From the NCBI GenBank assembly GCA_903944555.1, contig CAJASG010000453.1, positions 1 through 8,073 of the forward strand: a DNA stretch of 8,073 bases, written 5' to 3'. Positions 1 to 6,392 of the stretch are shown here, in pieces. The translations under genes were made by a program, and so were the position numbers. Positions within the stretch are counted from its first letter, which is position 1, and every line of letters begins with the position of its first letter. Under the pieces are notes generated by a model that was given only the letters and a program-made list of their open reading frames with translations, had not been told where the DNA came from and ran no database searches. This DNA is from an uncultured beta proteobacterium (lineage in GTDB: Bacteria; Pseudomonadota; Gammaproteobacteria; Burkholderiales; Burkholderiaceae_C).

Positions 1-413
1 TAGATGCCGACGTGGCTGAATGTCCGACGCATAGTGTTGAAAAAAACCAAGTCTCCTGGCTGAAGGTCTACTTGTTCAATTTTTTGGGTAGCGGCAGCTT
101 GCTGTTCCGCGCGGCGCGGCAAAATAAAACCCGCGGTTTGCTCGTAAATTGCGCGGACGAAGCCACTGCAGTCAAAGCCAGTTTCAAAGCTGTTGCCGCC
201 GCGCTTGTACGGCACTCCAAGAAATGCCATAGCGTTTAAGACCAGCTCAGAGGCTTTGGCCTCAACTTTGTTACCGACTTCCCCAATACGGGTCAGTAAA
301 CCGCGATCGGCTAAAAACCGCGTCATCTCATCCCCGGGCGCTGTCGACCCAGTGGGATCGGCTTGCGCAGCGGTTGCCAGCAACAGGCAGACGATGGTCG
401 TGAATTTTCGCAT
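1..413 (-). CDS. NlpC/P60 (C40) family cell-wall peptidase, C-terminus off the window
   Basis: Read on the minus strand from ATG at 413, the frame stays open for 137 codons to the window edge, so the C-terminus is missing. Residues 1-18 form a Sec signal peptide: basic MRKF start, hydrophobic core, and ATAAQA before the likely cut at Asp19. There is no lipobox, so a soluble periplasmic or wall-associated enzyme is expected. The NlpC/P60 domain begins near residue 56. It shows GVPYKRGG (66-73), the nucleophile motif FDCSGFV with Cys82, the QPGDLVFF segment (118-125), and FSHVGI with the probable catalytic His134. The third catalytic residue lies beyond the edge. Family members cleave peptide cross-bridges in peptidoglycan, typically gamma-D-Glu-meso-diaminopimelate bonds. 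An in-frame stop (TAA) lies four codons before the ATG, and the signal peptide supports this start. No clear Shine-Dalgarno sequence precedes it. The exact substrate cannot be told from sequence. Confidence 0.92.
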   Translation of the reverse strand, partial: MRKFTTIVCLLLATAAQADPTGSTAPGDEMTRFLADRGLLTRIGEVGNKVEAKASELVLNAMAFLGVPYKRGGNSFETGFDCSGFVRAIYEQTAGFILPRRAEQQAAATQKIEQVDLQPGDLVFFNTMRRTFSHVGI

Positions 414-419
414 CGGAGC

Positions 420-448
420 AGCTTAACTGGGCGAATTGACAATGTCAA
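420..448 (-). promoter_or_regulatory. Possible promoter for the C40 peptidase, with a TTGACA palindrome
   Basis: The perfect inverted repeat TTGACA-A-TGTCAA occupies 436-448, so each half is a consensus sigma-70 -35 hexamer on one strand. On the minus strand, TTGACA (448-443) is followed after 17 bases by TAAGCT (425-420), a weak -10 with three of six matches. Transcription would then begin close to the ATG at 413, giving a leaderless or nearly leaderless mRNA; this agrees with the missing Shine-Dalgarno sequence. No acceptable -10 follows the plus-strand TTGACA. The palindrome could instead be a repressor site. The promoter role is inference. Confidence 0.25.
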
Positions 449-615
449 GGCAGGTGATTCTTGAACTCTAAGTGGCAAAGTGTTGATTTATATGAGATTT
501 TTAGACTGCGCGCGTCTTTCGTGCGGTGCTTGGCGGAACGTGCTGCGACGGTGTAGTCTTTCAATCGTATGCGCGCATCTTGTATGTGATTGGTTATGCT
601 CAACCCTTCATTTTT

Positions 616-620
616 GAAAG
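616..620 (+). promoter_or_regulatory. Weak ribosome binding site that sets the hydrolase start
   Basis: The purine run GAAAG lies six bases before ATG 627, a normal Shine-Dalgarno distance. It lies directly against an in-frame TTG at 621, which is too close to be used with this site. The ATG at 627 is therefore preferred, shortening the protein by two residues. No strong promoter hexamer pair was found in 449-615. Confidence 0.5.
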
Positions 621-626
621 TTGCCT

Positions 627-1241
627 ATGTTGTTAGATTCAGATGAGTCCCAGTTGGTACTGGTGGATTACCAGATTCGCTTGATGCCCGCGATGTTGGA
701 TGGGCGTGGCGTGATCGACAACGCCATTCGCTTGGCTCGGCTGGCAGCTTTGCTGCATGTGCCGGTATTCGTCACTGAACAAAACCCGTCCAAGTTGGGA
801 GCGAGTGTGCCTGACTTGGGGGATGCCCTGAAGCTTGCTGGCGCTAGGCTTCTGGGAAAGATGCAGTTCAGTGCGGTCGAAGAGGGCTTGGGCGAATGGT
901 TGCGTCCGCCTGCTAAACCTGTACAAGGCAATGCACGTAGTTTGCCCAAGCATTTGCAAAAGCCTGCGCCAGATGCATCTGAACGCGGCACGATTGTATT
1001 GGCGGGGTGCGAGGCGCATGTTTGCTTGTTGCAAACAGCTTTGGACCTTCTGGAAGATGAGTTTGATGTGTGGGTTGTGACCGACGCCTGCAGTTCGCGC
1101 ACAGAGCGCAACCGCGATGCGGCATTTGATCGATTGGCTGGTGCCGGTGCCGAGTTGGTTACGACGGAGATGGTCGCGTTCGAGTGGATTCGAGGTGCTG
1201 AGCATCCAGCCTTTAAAGAGATGCAATCGCTGATCAAATAG
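627..1241 (+). CDS. Isochorismatase-like cysteine hydrolase (ISOC/YcaC-like)
   Basis: This is a 204-residue cytoplasmic protein of the isochorismatase-like superfamily, whose members hydrolyse amides or related bonds through an Asp-Lys-Cys triad. The triad is visible: Asp14 in VLVDYQ, Lys78 in GKMQFS, and Cys133 in GCEAHVCLLQTALD, preceded by the usual turn. TEQNP (50-54) with LG (57-58), TDACSSR (152-158) and the ending EHPAFKEMQSLIK closely resemble the ISOC1/ISOC2 branch rather than true siderophore isochorismatases or nicotinamidases. Residues about 94-120 form a Pro/Lys/Ala-rich stretch that looks inserted between the Lys and Cys motifs. Residue 128 is Cys where the branch usually has a hydrophobic residue. 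The gene stands 97 bases before prpE on the same strand with no clear terminator between, so cotranscription is possible. No neighbour suggests a substrate. The family call is firm; the reaction is unknown. Confidence 0.9.
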   Translation: MLLDSDESQLVLVDYQIRLMPAMLDGRGVIDNAIRLARLAALLHVPVFVTEQNPSKLGASVPDLGDALKLAGARLLGKMQFSAVEEGLGEWLRPPAKPVQGNARSLPKHLQKPAPDASERGTIVLAGCEAHVCLLQTALDLLEDEFDVWVVTDACSSRTERNRDAAFDRLAGAGAELVTTEMVAFEWIRGAEHPAFKEMQSLIK

Positions 1242-1279
1242 CGGTGCGTGGATGTCGTGGCGGAATGAAGTCAGCTTCT

Positions 1280-1305
1280 AGCAAGTTGCTTGCTCATAAT
1301 TATGA
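1280..1305. promoter_or_regulatory. Two abutting palindromes upstream of prpE, candidate operator
   Basis: AGCAAG-TTG-CTTGCT (1280-1294) is a perfect inverted repeat with six-base arms. It shares one base with TCATAATTATGA (1294-1305), a perfect 12-bp palindrome. The second ends 33 bases before the prpE ATG, where a -10 region would be expected; CATAAT (1295-1300) matches five of six bases of the -10 consensus, although no good -35 lies 16-18 bases upstream. Together they look like a regulator site over a promoter. No regulator gene is visible in the window, so the binding partner is unknown. Confidence 0.35.
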
Positions 1306-1338
1306 ATTCAGTTTCAACGACCCGAACGGAGACACATA

Positions 1339-3234
1339 ATGACCGCCTACGCAGACTTTCACAAACGCTCGATAGAAGATCGGGATGTCTTTTGGGCTGA
1401 GCAAGCCCAGCTCGTAGACTGGAATACCGCACCCCAGCAGGTCTGCGATTACAGCAATCCACCATTCGCGCGTTGGTTTGTCGGTGGGACGACTAATTTG
1501 TGCCACAACGCCGTGGACCGTCACCTGAAAGACCGAGCTGATCAGCCCGCGCTGATCGCGGTATCCACAGAGACCAACACCGAGAAGACTTATACCTTTG
1601 CGCAGTTGCATGTTGAAGTGCAGTGCATGGCCGCATGTTTGCTGGAACTGGGTGTGGGCAAGGGTGATCGTGTTCTTATCTATATGCCCATGGTTGCCGA
1701 GGCCGCGTTTGCGATGCTGGCTTGCGCCCGCATTGGTGCGATTCACTCGGTTGTGTTTGGTGGATTTGCCTCCGGTTCGCTTGCTTCACGCATTGAAGAT
1801 GCCGAGCCCAAGCTGATTGTCAGTGCCGACGCGGGCTCCCGCGGTGGCAAAGCGGTGGAGTACAAACCCTTGCTGGATGAGGCCATTCGTCTCTCCAGCT
1901 ACAAGCCAGAAGCCGTTTTGCTGATTGATCGCGGGTTGGCTGCTATGAATTTGGTAGCTGGTCGCGACCATGTATGGGGCGCTATACGCCAAAAGAATGT
2001 CAATACGGTGGTGCCTTGCGAATGGGTCGATGCCACCCACCCTAGCTACACCCTGTACACCAGTGGCACAACGGGCAAGCCCAAAGGTGTTCAGCGTGAT
2101 ACCGGGGGCTACGCTGTTGCGTTGGCGGCGAGCATGAAGCATATCTACTGCGGCAACGCGGGTGAGACGTTTTTCTCGACCAGCGACATTGGCTGGGTGG
2201 TTGGGCACAGCTACATCATTTACGGGCCACTGATTGCGGGCATGGCGACCATCATGTACGAAGGACTTCCACCCCGACCCGACGGCGGCATTTGGTGGAG
2301 TTTGGTGGAGAAGTACAAGGTCACAGTGATGTTCAGCGCCCCCACTGCAGTTCGGGTGCTGAAGAAGCAGGATCCGGCCTTGCTTACGAAATATGACCTC
2401 TCCAGCCTGAAGGCACTGTTTTTGGCGGGTGAGCCACTGGATGAGCCGACGGCTAAGTGGATCAGTGAGAGTTTGGGTAAACCCATCATTGACAACTATT
2501 GGCAGACGGAGACTGGGTGGCCCATTCTTTCTCTGTGCAACGGCGTTGAGAAGGCGAACAGCAAGTTTGGGTCCCCTGGCAAGGCGGTTTATGGCTACAA
2601 CGTCAAACTGTTGGATGACCAGACGGGTGAGGAGCTGACCGGGCCCAACCAAAAGGGTGTTGTGGCAATTGAGGGCCCATTGCCTCCGGGTTGTTTGCAG
2701 ACGGTCTGGCGTGATGACGATCGTTTTGTCAAAACCTACTGGTCCAGCGTTCCCGGGAAAATGGTGTACAGCACGTTCGATTGGGGCATTCGGGATGCCG
2801 ATGGCTATTTCTTCATTCTGGGGCGCACCGACGATGTGATCAATGTGGCGGGTCACCGCCTCGGCACCCGTGAGATTGAAGAGAGTATTTCCGCGCACCC
2901 TGCCATTGCCGAAGTTGCGGTTGTGGGTGTCGCAGACCAACTCAAGGGGCAAGTTGCAATGGCTTTTGCAGTCCTTAAGGACAGTAGTCTGATTTTGGAT
3001 GATGCATCCCGTCGCAAGCTGGAGGGAGATGTGATGAAGCTTGTTGACAACGACTTGGGTGCGGTTGCCCGCCCAGCGCGGGTGTTGTTCGTTAGTACCT
3101 TACCAAAAACGCGCAGTGGCAAGATGTTGCGTCGTGCGATCCAGGCGGTTTGTGAGGGACGCGATGCCGGAGACCTGACGACGATGGATGATCCGACTGC
3201 CTTGCAGCAGATCAAGGAATTGATGGCTGGATAG
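1339..3234 (+). CDS. prpE: Propionyl-CoA synthetase (propionate-CoA ligase) PrpE
   Basis: The 631-residue enzyme is close to the usual PrpE length (about 630) and belongs to the AMP-forming acyl-CoA synthetases. It converts propionate, ATP and CoA to propionyl-CoA, AMP and PPi in the cytosol, usually feeding the methylcitrate cycle. The ATP loop YTSGTTGKPKG (240-250) is followed by VQRDTGGY, typical of PrpE; acetyl-CoA synthetases have a form like LHTTGGY. YWQTETG (387-393) and GRTDDVINVAGHR (495-507) are the core and hinge motifs. PKTRSGKMLRR carries the catalytic lysine, Lys595, the equivalent of the lysine acylated to switch off PrpE in Salmonella. GGAG at 1328-1331, seven bases before the ATG, supports the start. 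prpB, prpC and prpD are not in the window. A 9-bp stem-loop follows the stop, so the gene probably ends its own transcript. Some family members also use acetate, so strict propionate specificity is inferred. Confidence 0.95.
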   Translation: MTAYADFHKRSIEDRDVFWAEQAQLVDWNTAPQQVCDYSNPPFARWFVGGTTNLCHNAVDRHLKDRADQPALIAVSTETNTEKTYTFAQLHVEVQCMAACLLELGVGKGDRVLIYMPMVAEAAFAMLACARIGAIHSVVFGGFASGSLASRIEDAEPKLIVSADAGSRGGKAVEYKPLLDEAIRLSSYKPEAVLLIDRGLAAMNLVAGRDHVWGAIRQKNVNTVVPCEWVDATHPSYTLYTSGTTGKPKGVQRDTGGYAVALAASMKHIYCGNAGETFFSTSDIGWVVGHSYIIYGPLIAGMATIMYEGLPPRPDGGIWWSLVEKYKVTVMFSAPTAVRVLKKQDPALLTKYDLSSLKALFLAGEPLDEPTAKWISESLGKPIIDNYWQTETGWPILSLCNGVEKANSKFGSPGKAVYGYNVKLLDDQTGEELTGPNQKGVVAIEGPLPPGCLQTVWRDDDRFVKTYWSSVPGKMVYSTFDWGIRDADGYFFILGRTDDVINVAGHRLGTREIEESISAHPAIAEVAVVGVADQLKGQVAMAFAVLKDSSLILDDASRRKLEGDVMKLVDNDLGAVARPARVLFVSTLPKTRSGKMLRRAIQAVCEGRDAGDLTTMDDPTALQQIKELMAG

Positions 3235-3246
3235 CTCACTTCGCTA

Positions 3247-3272
3247 TCAGCGAGGACCTTACCCCTCGCTGA
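3247..3272 (+). terminator. Stem-loop after prpE, possible terminator
   Basis: TCAGCGAGG (3247-3255) and CCTCGCTGA (3264-3272) form a perfect 9-bp stem with an 8-base loop, starting 13 bases after the prpE stop codon. The following bases (CGTAGTGCTAAATTT) lack a clean T-run, so it is not a textbook intrinsic terminator. It may act as a weak or Rho-assisted terminator or protect the mRNA end. A competing small hairpin, TCGCT-ATC-AGCGA (3241-3253), overlaps its left arm. Confidence 0.5.
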
Positions 3273-3330
3273 CGTAGTGCTAAATTTGGTTGTTCCGTAG
3301 AGACGAATTGAGTCACTAAAGTTTATGACG

Positions 3331-3369
3331 TTGTCCCATTCAGTGGCACAATTCGAATTGCAATATAGG
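3331..3369 (+). promoter_or_regulatory. Candidate sucA promoter zone with 12-bp palindrome
   Basis: CAATTCGAATTG (3349-3360) is a perfect 12-bp palindrome, an operator-like site. TTGTCC (3331-3336) and TCGAAT (3353-3358), 16 bases apart, each match four of six sigma-70 promoter bases. TATAGG (3364-3369) is another possible -10 but lacks a -35. A start site near 3365-3377 would place the transcript just before the structured leader. The palindrome is certain; the promoter role is a guess. Confidence 0.3.
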
Positions 3370-3391
3370 CCCTTCCCATGCCACAGTCGCA

Positions 3392-3481
3392 TCCGCAAAA
3401 CGGTCCAGCCGTGTCGCGGAAGGTTAATTTAACGAGCTTTAACCAGCTAATGTTTCCCTAAGGGAAACGGAGGTCAGCGGA
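3392..3481 (+). ncRNA. Structured sucA leader, probable sucA RNA motif (cis-regulatory)
   Basis: The roughly 90 bases before sucA can fold into three elements. First, TCCGC (3392-3396) pairs with GCGGA (3416-3420), enclosing ACGG (3400-3403) paired with CCGT (3409-3412) around a five-base loop. Second, GGTTAA (3422-3427) pairs with TTAACC (3439-3444); AGCT (3435-3438) with AGCT (3445-3448) is a competing stem. Third, GTTTCCC (3452-3458) pairs with GGGAAAC (3462-3468), directly against the GGAGG Shine-Dalgarno sequence (3469-3473). A conserved 'sucA RNA motif' is known from 5' leaders of sucA in Burkholderiales, with structure at or near the Shine-Dalgarno sequence, and is proposed to control sucA translation. 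Location, lineage and architecture agree, but I cannot run a covariance model, so family membership is inferred. No ligand is established that I know of. Confidence 0.65.
3452..3473 (+). promoter_or_regulatory. Perfect hairpin abutting the sucA Shine-Dalgarno sequence
   Basis: GTTTCCCTAAGGGAAAC (3452-3468) is a perfect inverted repeat that can fold as a 7-bp stem with a TAA loop. The Shine-Dalgarno GGAGG (3469-3473) begins on the next base. The gap from GGAGG to the ATG at 3484 is ten bases, longer than usual. A hairpin stacked on the Shine-Dalgarno sequence could hinder or help 30S binding; the direction cannot be told from sequence. Confidence 0.6.
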
Positions 3482-3483
3482 AT

Positions 3484-6375
3484 ATGAGTGAGACAACACC
3501 CCAAGGGGTGAACCAGGCTTCAACGGTTTACCAAGCCTACCAAAACAATACCTACCTGTTCGGTGGCAATGCGCCGTATGTCGAAGAGATGTACGAGAAC
3601 TACCTTGCGAACCCAGGTAGCGTCCCAGATTCTTGGCGCGACTACTTTGATGCGCTGCAGCATGTGCCTGCAGTGGACGGTAGCAGTTCCAAAGACGTAG
3701 CACACCAGCCGGTCATCAACGCGTTTGCTGAACGTGCCAAGGCTGGCGGTACCAAAGTGGTTCAAGCCAGCTCCGATCCCGAAATGGGGCGCAAGCGCAC
3801 AGCCGCGCAGCAGTTGATTGCGGCTTATCGCAACGTGGGTGCACGCTGGGCCGACCTGGATCCGTTGAAACGCACAGAGCGGGACAAAATTCCCGAGCTG
3901 GAGCTGTCCTTTTACGGATTCAGCGACGCGGACCAAGAGGCCGTTTTTAACACCAGTAATACATTTTTCGGTAAGGACTCTATGTCCTTGCGCGAACTGA
4001 TGAATGCCTTGCGCGAAACGTACTGCGGCACTATTGGTGCAGAGTACATGTACACCACCGACCAGAACCAGAAGCGTTGGTGGCAGCAAAAGTTGGAGGC
4101 ATCGCGCAGCAAGCCCCAGTTCAATGCGGAAAAGAAGCAACATATTCTGGAGCGCCTGACCGCTGCAGAAGGCCTGGAGCGCTTTCTGCACACCAAATAT
4201 GTGGGGCAAAAGCGATTCTCCCTTGAGGGGGGTGAGAGCTTCATCGCCGCCATGGATGAGCTGATCCAGCAAGCTGGAGCCAAGGGCGTACAAGAGATTG
4301 TGATCGGCATGGCCCACCGTGGTCGATTGAACGTGCTGGTCAATACCTTGGGAAAGATGCCTGCAGACTTGTTTGCCGAGTTTGATCACACGGCGCCTGA
4401 GGAATTGACCTCTGGTGATGTGAAGTACCACCAAGGTTTCAGTTCGGATGTGTCCACCTTGGGTGGTCCGGTGCACTTGTCGTTGGCGTTCAATCCGTCG
4501 CACCTGGAGATCGTGAATCCGGTGGTCGAAGGCTCTGTGCGTGCCCGTATGGACCGCCGTGACGACCCTACCGGAAGCCAGGTTTTACCAGTGCTGGTGC
4601 ACGGCGATGCGGCCTTTGGTGGTCAAGGCGTGAACCAGGAAACATTGGCGCTGGCCCAAACCCGTGGCTACACCACCGGCGGAACGGTGCACATCATCAT
4701 CAACAACCAGATCGGTTTCACCACGTCGGACCCGCGCGATATGCGTTCCAGCGCGTTTTGCACCGACATCGTCAAGATGGTGGAGTCCCCCGTTCTGCAC
4801 GTCAACGGGGATGACCCGGAAGCCGTCGTTTTTGCCACTCAACTTGCTCTTGAATTCCGTATGGAGTTTCGACAAGACGTGGTGGTGGACATCACCTGCT
4901 TCCGCAAGCTGGGCCACAACGAGCAAGACACGCCCAGCCTGACTCAGCCGTTGATGTACAAAAAAATTGCGGCCCATCCAGGTACTCGCAAGTTGTACGC
5001 CGATAAGCTCGCTACCCAAGGCTTGGGCGCGACGTTGGGCGACGACATGACCAAGGCCTACCGCTCCGCCATGGATGCGGGCAAGCATACGGTGGACCCG
5101 GTGCTTACCAACTTCAAGAGTAAATATGCGGTGGACTGGTCGCCCTTCTTGGGTAAGAAGTGGACAGACGCGGGTGACACCGCAATTCCACTGACAGAGT
5201 GGAAACGCCTGTCTGAAAAACTCACAACCATTCCATCTAGTGTGACTCCACACCAGTTGGTCAAGAAGGTGTATGACGATCGTGCAGCGATGGGTCGTGG
5301 TGAGATCAACGTGGATTGGGGCATGGGCGAACACATGGCGTTTGCCTCCCTGGTGGCCAGCGGCTACCCCGTGCGTCTGAGCGGTGAAGACTGTGGCCGG
5401 GGAACCTTTACCCACCGCCATGCAGTCATTCATGACCAAGCCCGCGAAAAGTGGGATGCTGGTACCTATGTGCCGTTGCAAAATGTCGCGGACAAGCAGG
5501 CACCGTTTGTGGTCATCGATTCCATTCTGTCTGAAGAAGCGGTTCTAGGCTTCGAATACGGCTACGCGTCCAATGATCCCAACACACTGGTGATCTGGGA
5601 AGCGCAGTTTGGCGACTTTGCCAATGGCGCCCAGGTGGTGATTGACCAGTTTATTGCCTCCGGGGAAGTGAAGTGGGGCCGTGTAAACGGCATCACTTTG
5701 ATGCTGCCGCACGGCTACGAAGGTCAGGGGCCTGAGCACAGCTCTGCACGTTTGGAGCGGTTCATGCAATTGAGTGCTGACGCCAATATGCAGGTCTGCC
5801 AGCCCACCACTTCCAGCCAAATCTTCCATTTGTTGCGTCGCCAGATGGTGCGTAACTTGCGCAAGCCCTTGGTCATCATGACGCCGAAATCCTTGCTGCG
5901 TGCAAAAGATGCAGCATCGCCATTGAGTGAGTTCACCAAGGGTTGCTTCCAGACCGTGATTCCGGAAAACAAGGTGCTCAAGGCTGAAAAGGTCAAGCGT
6001 GTGGTGGCCTGCTCCGGCAAGGTGTACTACGACCTGGTGAAAAAGCGCGAAGAAAGAGGAAGCGACGACGTGGCTATCTTGCGCGTCGAGCAGCTGTATC
6101 CGTTCCCCCACAAAGCGTTTGCGACTGAGCTTAAAAAGTACCCCAATGCCACCGAGGTGGTGTGGTGCCAGGATGAGCCACAGAATCAGGGCGCTTGGTT
6201 CTTTGTGCAGCACTACCTGCACGAAAACATGGCTGAGGGGCAAAAACTGGGCTACTCAGGGCGCGCTGCGTCTGCGTCCCCAGCGGTTGGCTATTCGCAC
6301 CTGCACCAAGAGCAACAAAAGTCGCTGGTCGAAGGCGCTTTCGGCAAGCTCAAAGGCTTTGTGCTGACTAAATAA
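3484..6375 (+). CDS. sucA: 2-oxoglutarate dehydrogenase E1 component SucA
   Basis: SucA is the thiamine-diphosphate (ThDP) decarboxylase of the 2-oxoglutarate dehydrogenase complex; it decarboxylates 2-oxoglutarate and passes the succinyl group to the lipoyl arm of SucB. At 963 residues it is slightly longer than E. coli SucA (933). The N-terminal 2-oxoglutarate dehydrogenase segment is clear near residues 26-60 ([16 protein letters not shown]). Active-site histidines are present: His278 in GMAHRGRLN, His316 in KYHQGFSSD and His743 in [13 protein letters not shown]. The ThDP/metal motif runs from [10 protein letters not shown] (Asp375) to INNQIGFTT (Asn407-Asn408). The C-terminal transketolase-like pyrimidine domain starts near [13 protein letters not shown] (from residue 608). 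It is followed after 17 bases by sucB, then lpdA, so one operon is likely. The leader upstream suggests translational control. No odd residues or breaks were seen. Confidence 0.98.
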   Translation: MSETTPQGVNQASTVYQAYQNNTYLFGGNAPYVEEMYENYLANPGSVPDSWRDYFDALQHVPAVDGSSSKDVAHQPVINAFAERAKAGGTKVVQASSDPEMGRKRTAAQQLIAAYRNVGARWADLDPLKRTERDKIPELELSFYGFSDADQEAVFNTSNTFFGKDSMSLRELMNALRETYCGTIGAEYMYTTDQNQKRWWQQKLEASRSKPQFNAEKKQHILERLTAAEGLERFLHTKYVGQKRFSLEGGESFIAAMDELIQQAGAKGVQEIVIGMAHRGRLNVLVNTLGKMPADLFAEFDHTAPEELTSGDVKYHQGFSSDVSTLGGPVHLSLAFNPSHLEIVNPVVEGSVRARMDRRDDPTGSQVLPVLVHGDAAFGGQGVNQETLALAQTRGYTTGGTVHIIINNQIGFTTSDPRDMRSSAFCTDIVKMVESPVLHVNGDDPEAVVFATQLALEFRMEFRQDVVVDITCFRKLGHNEQDTPSLTQPLMYKKIAAHPGTRKLYADKLATQGLGATLGDDMTKAYRSAMDAGKHTVDPVLTNFKSKYAVDWSPFLGKKWTDAGDTAIPLTEWKRLSEKLTTIPSSVTPHQLVKKVYDDRAAMGRGEINVDWGMGEHMAFASLVASGYPVRLSGEDCGRGTFTHRHAVIHDQAREKWDAGTYVPLQNVADKQAPFVVIDSILSEEAVLGFEYGYASNDPNTLVIWEAQFGDFANGAQVVIDQFIASGEVKWGRVNGITLMLPHGYEGQGPEHSSARLERFMQLSADANMQVCQPTTSSQIFHLLRRQMVRNLRKPLVIMTPKSLLRAKDAASPLSEFTKGCFQTVIPENKVLKAEKVKRVVACSGKVYYDLVKKREERGSDDVAILRVEQLYPFPHKAFATELKKYPNATEVVWCQDEPQNQGAWFFVQHYLHENMAEGQKLGYSGRAASASPAVGYSHLHQEQQKSLVEGAFGKLKGFVLTK

Positions 6376-6392
6376 ATACGGAAAGAATACAT

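Noticed and set aside
12..426. Two short plus-strand open frames opposite the C40 peptidase
   Set aside because: The minus strand encodes a clear signal peptide and NlpC/P60 motifs over the same stretch; the plus-strand products show no recognisable features.
503..517. AGAC...GTCT hairpin as a terminator in the divergent gap
   Set aside because: The stem is only four bases with no useful T-run, and no gene ends nearby.
621..623. TTG as the start of the isochorismatase-like gene
   Set aside because: The GAAAG site directly abuts it, leaving no spacer, while ATG 627 has a six-base spacer.
1786..2952. 388-codon open frame on the minus strand inside prpE
   Set aside because: It lies wholly antisense to a well-conserved gene, its product resembles no family I recognise, and such long shadows are common opposite GC-rich codons.
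3344..3362. Sigma-54-like promoter (TGGCAC ... TTGCA) upstream of sucA
   Set aside because: The GG and GC elements are 13 bases apart instead of the strictly required 10, so sigma-54 RNA polymerase should not recognise it.
3520..5481. Long minus-strand open frames of 327 codons (3520-4503) and 298 codons (4585-5481) inside sucA
   Set aside because: Both are antisense to an intact sucA and have His/Gln/Val-rich compositions typical of reverse-complement shadows.
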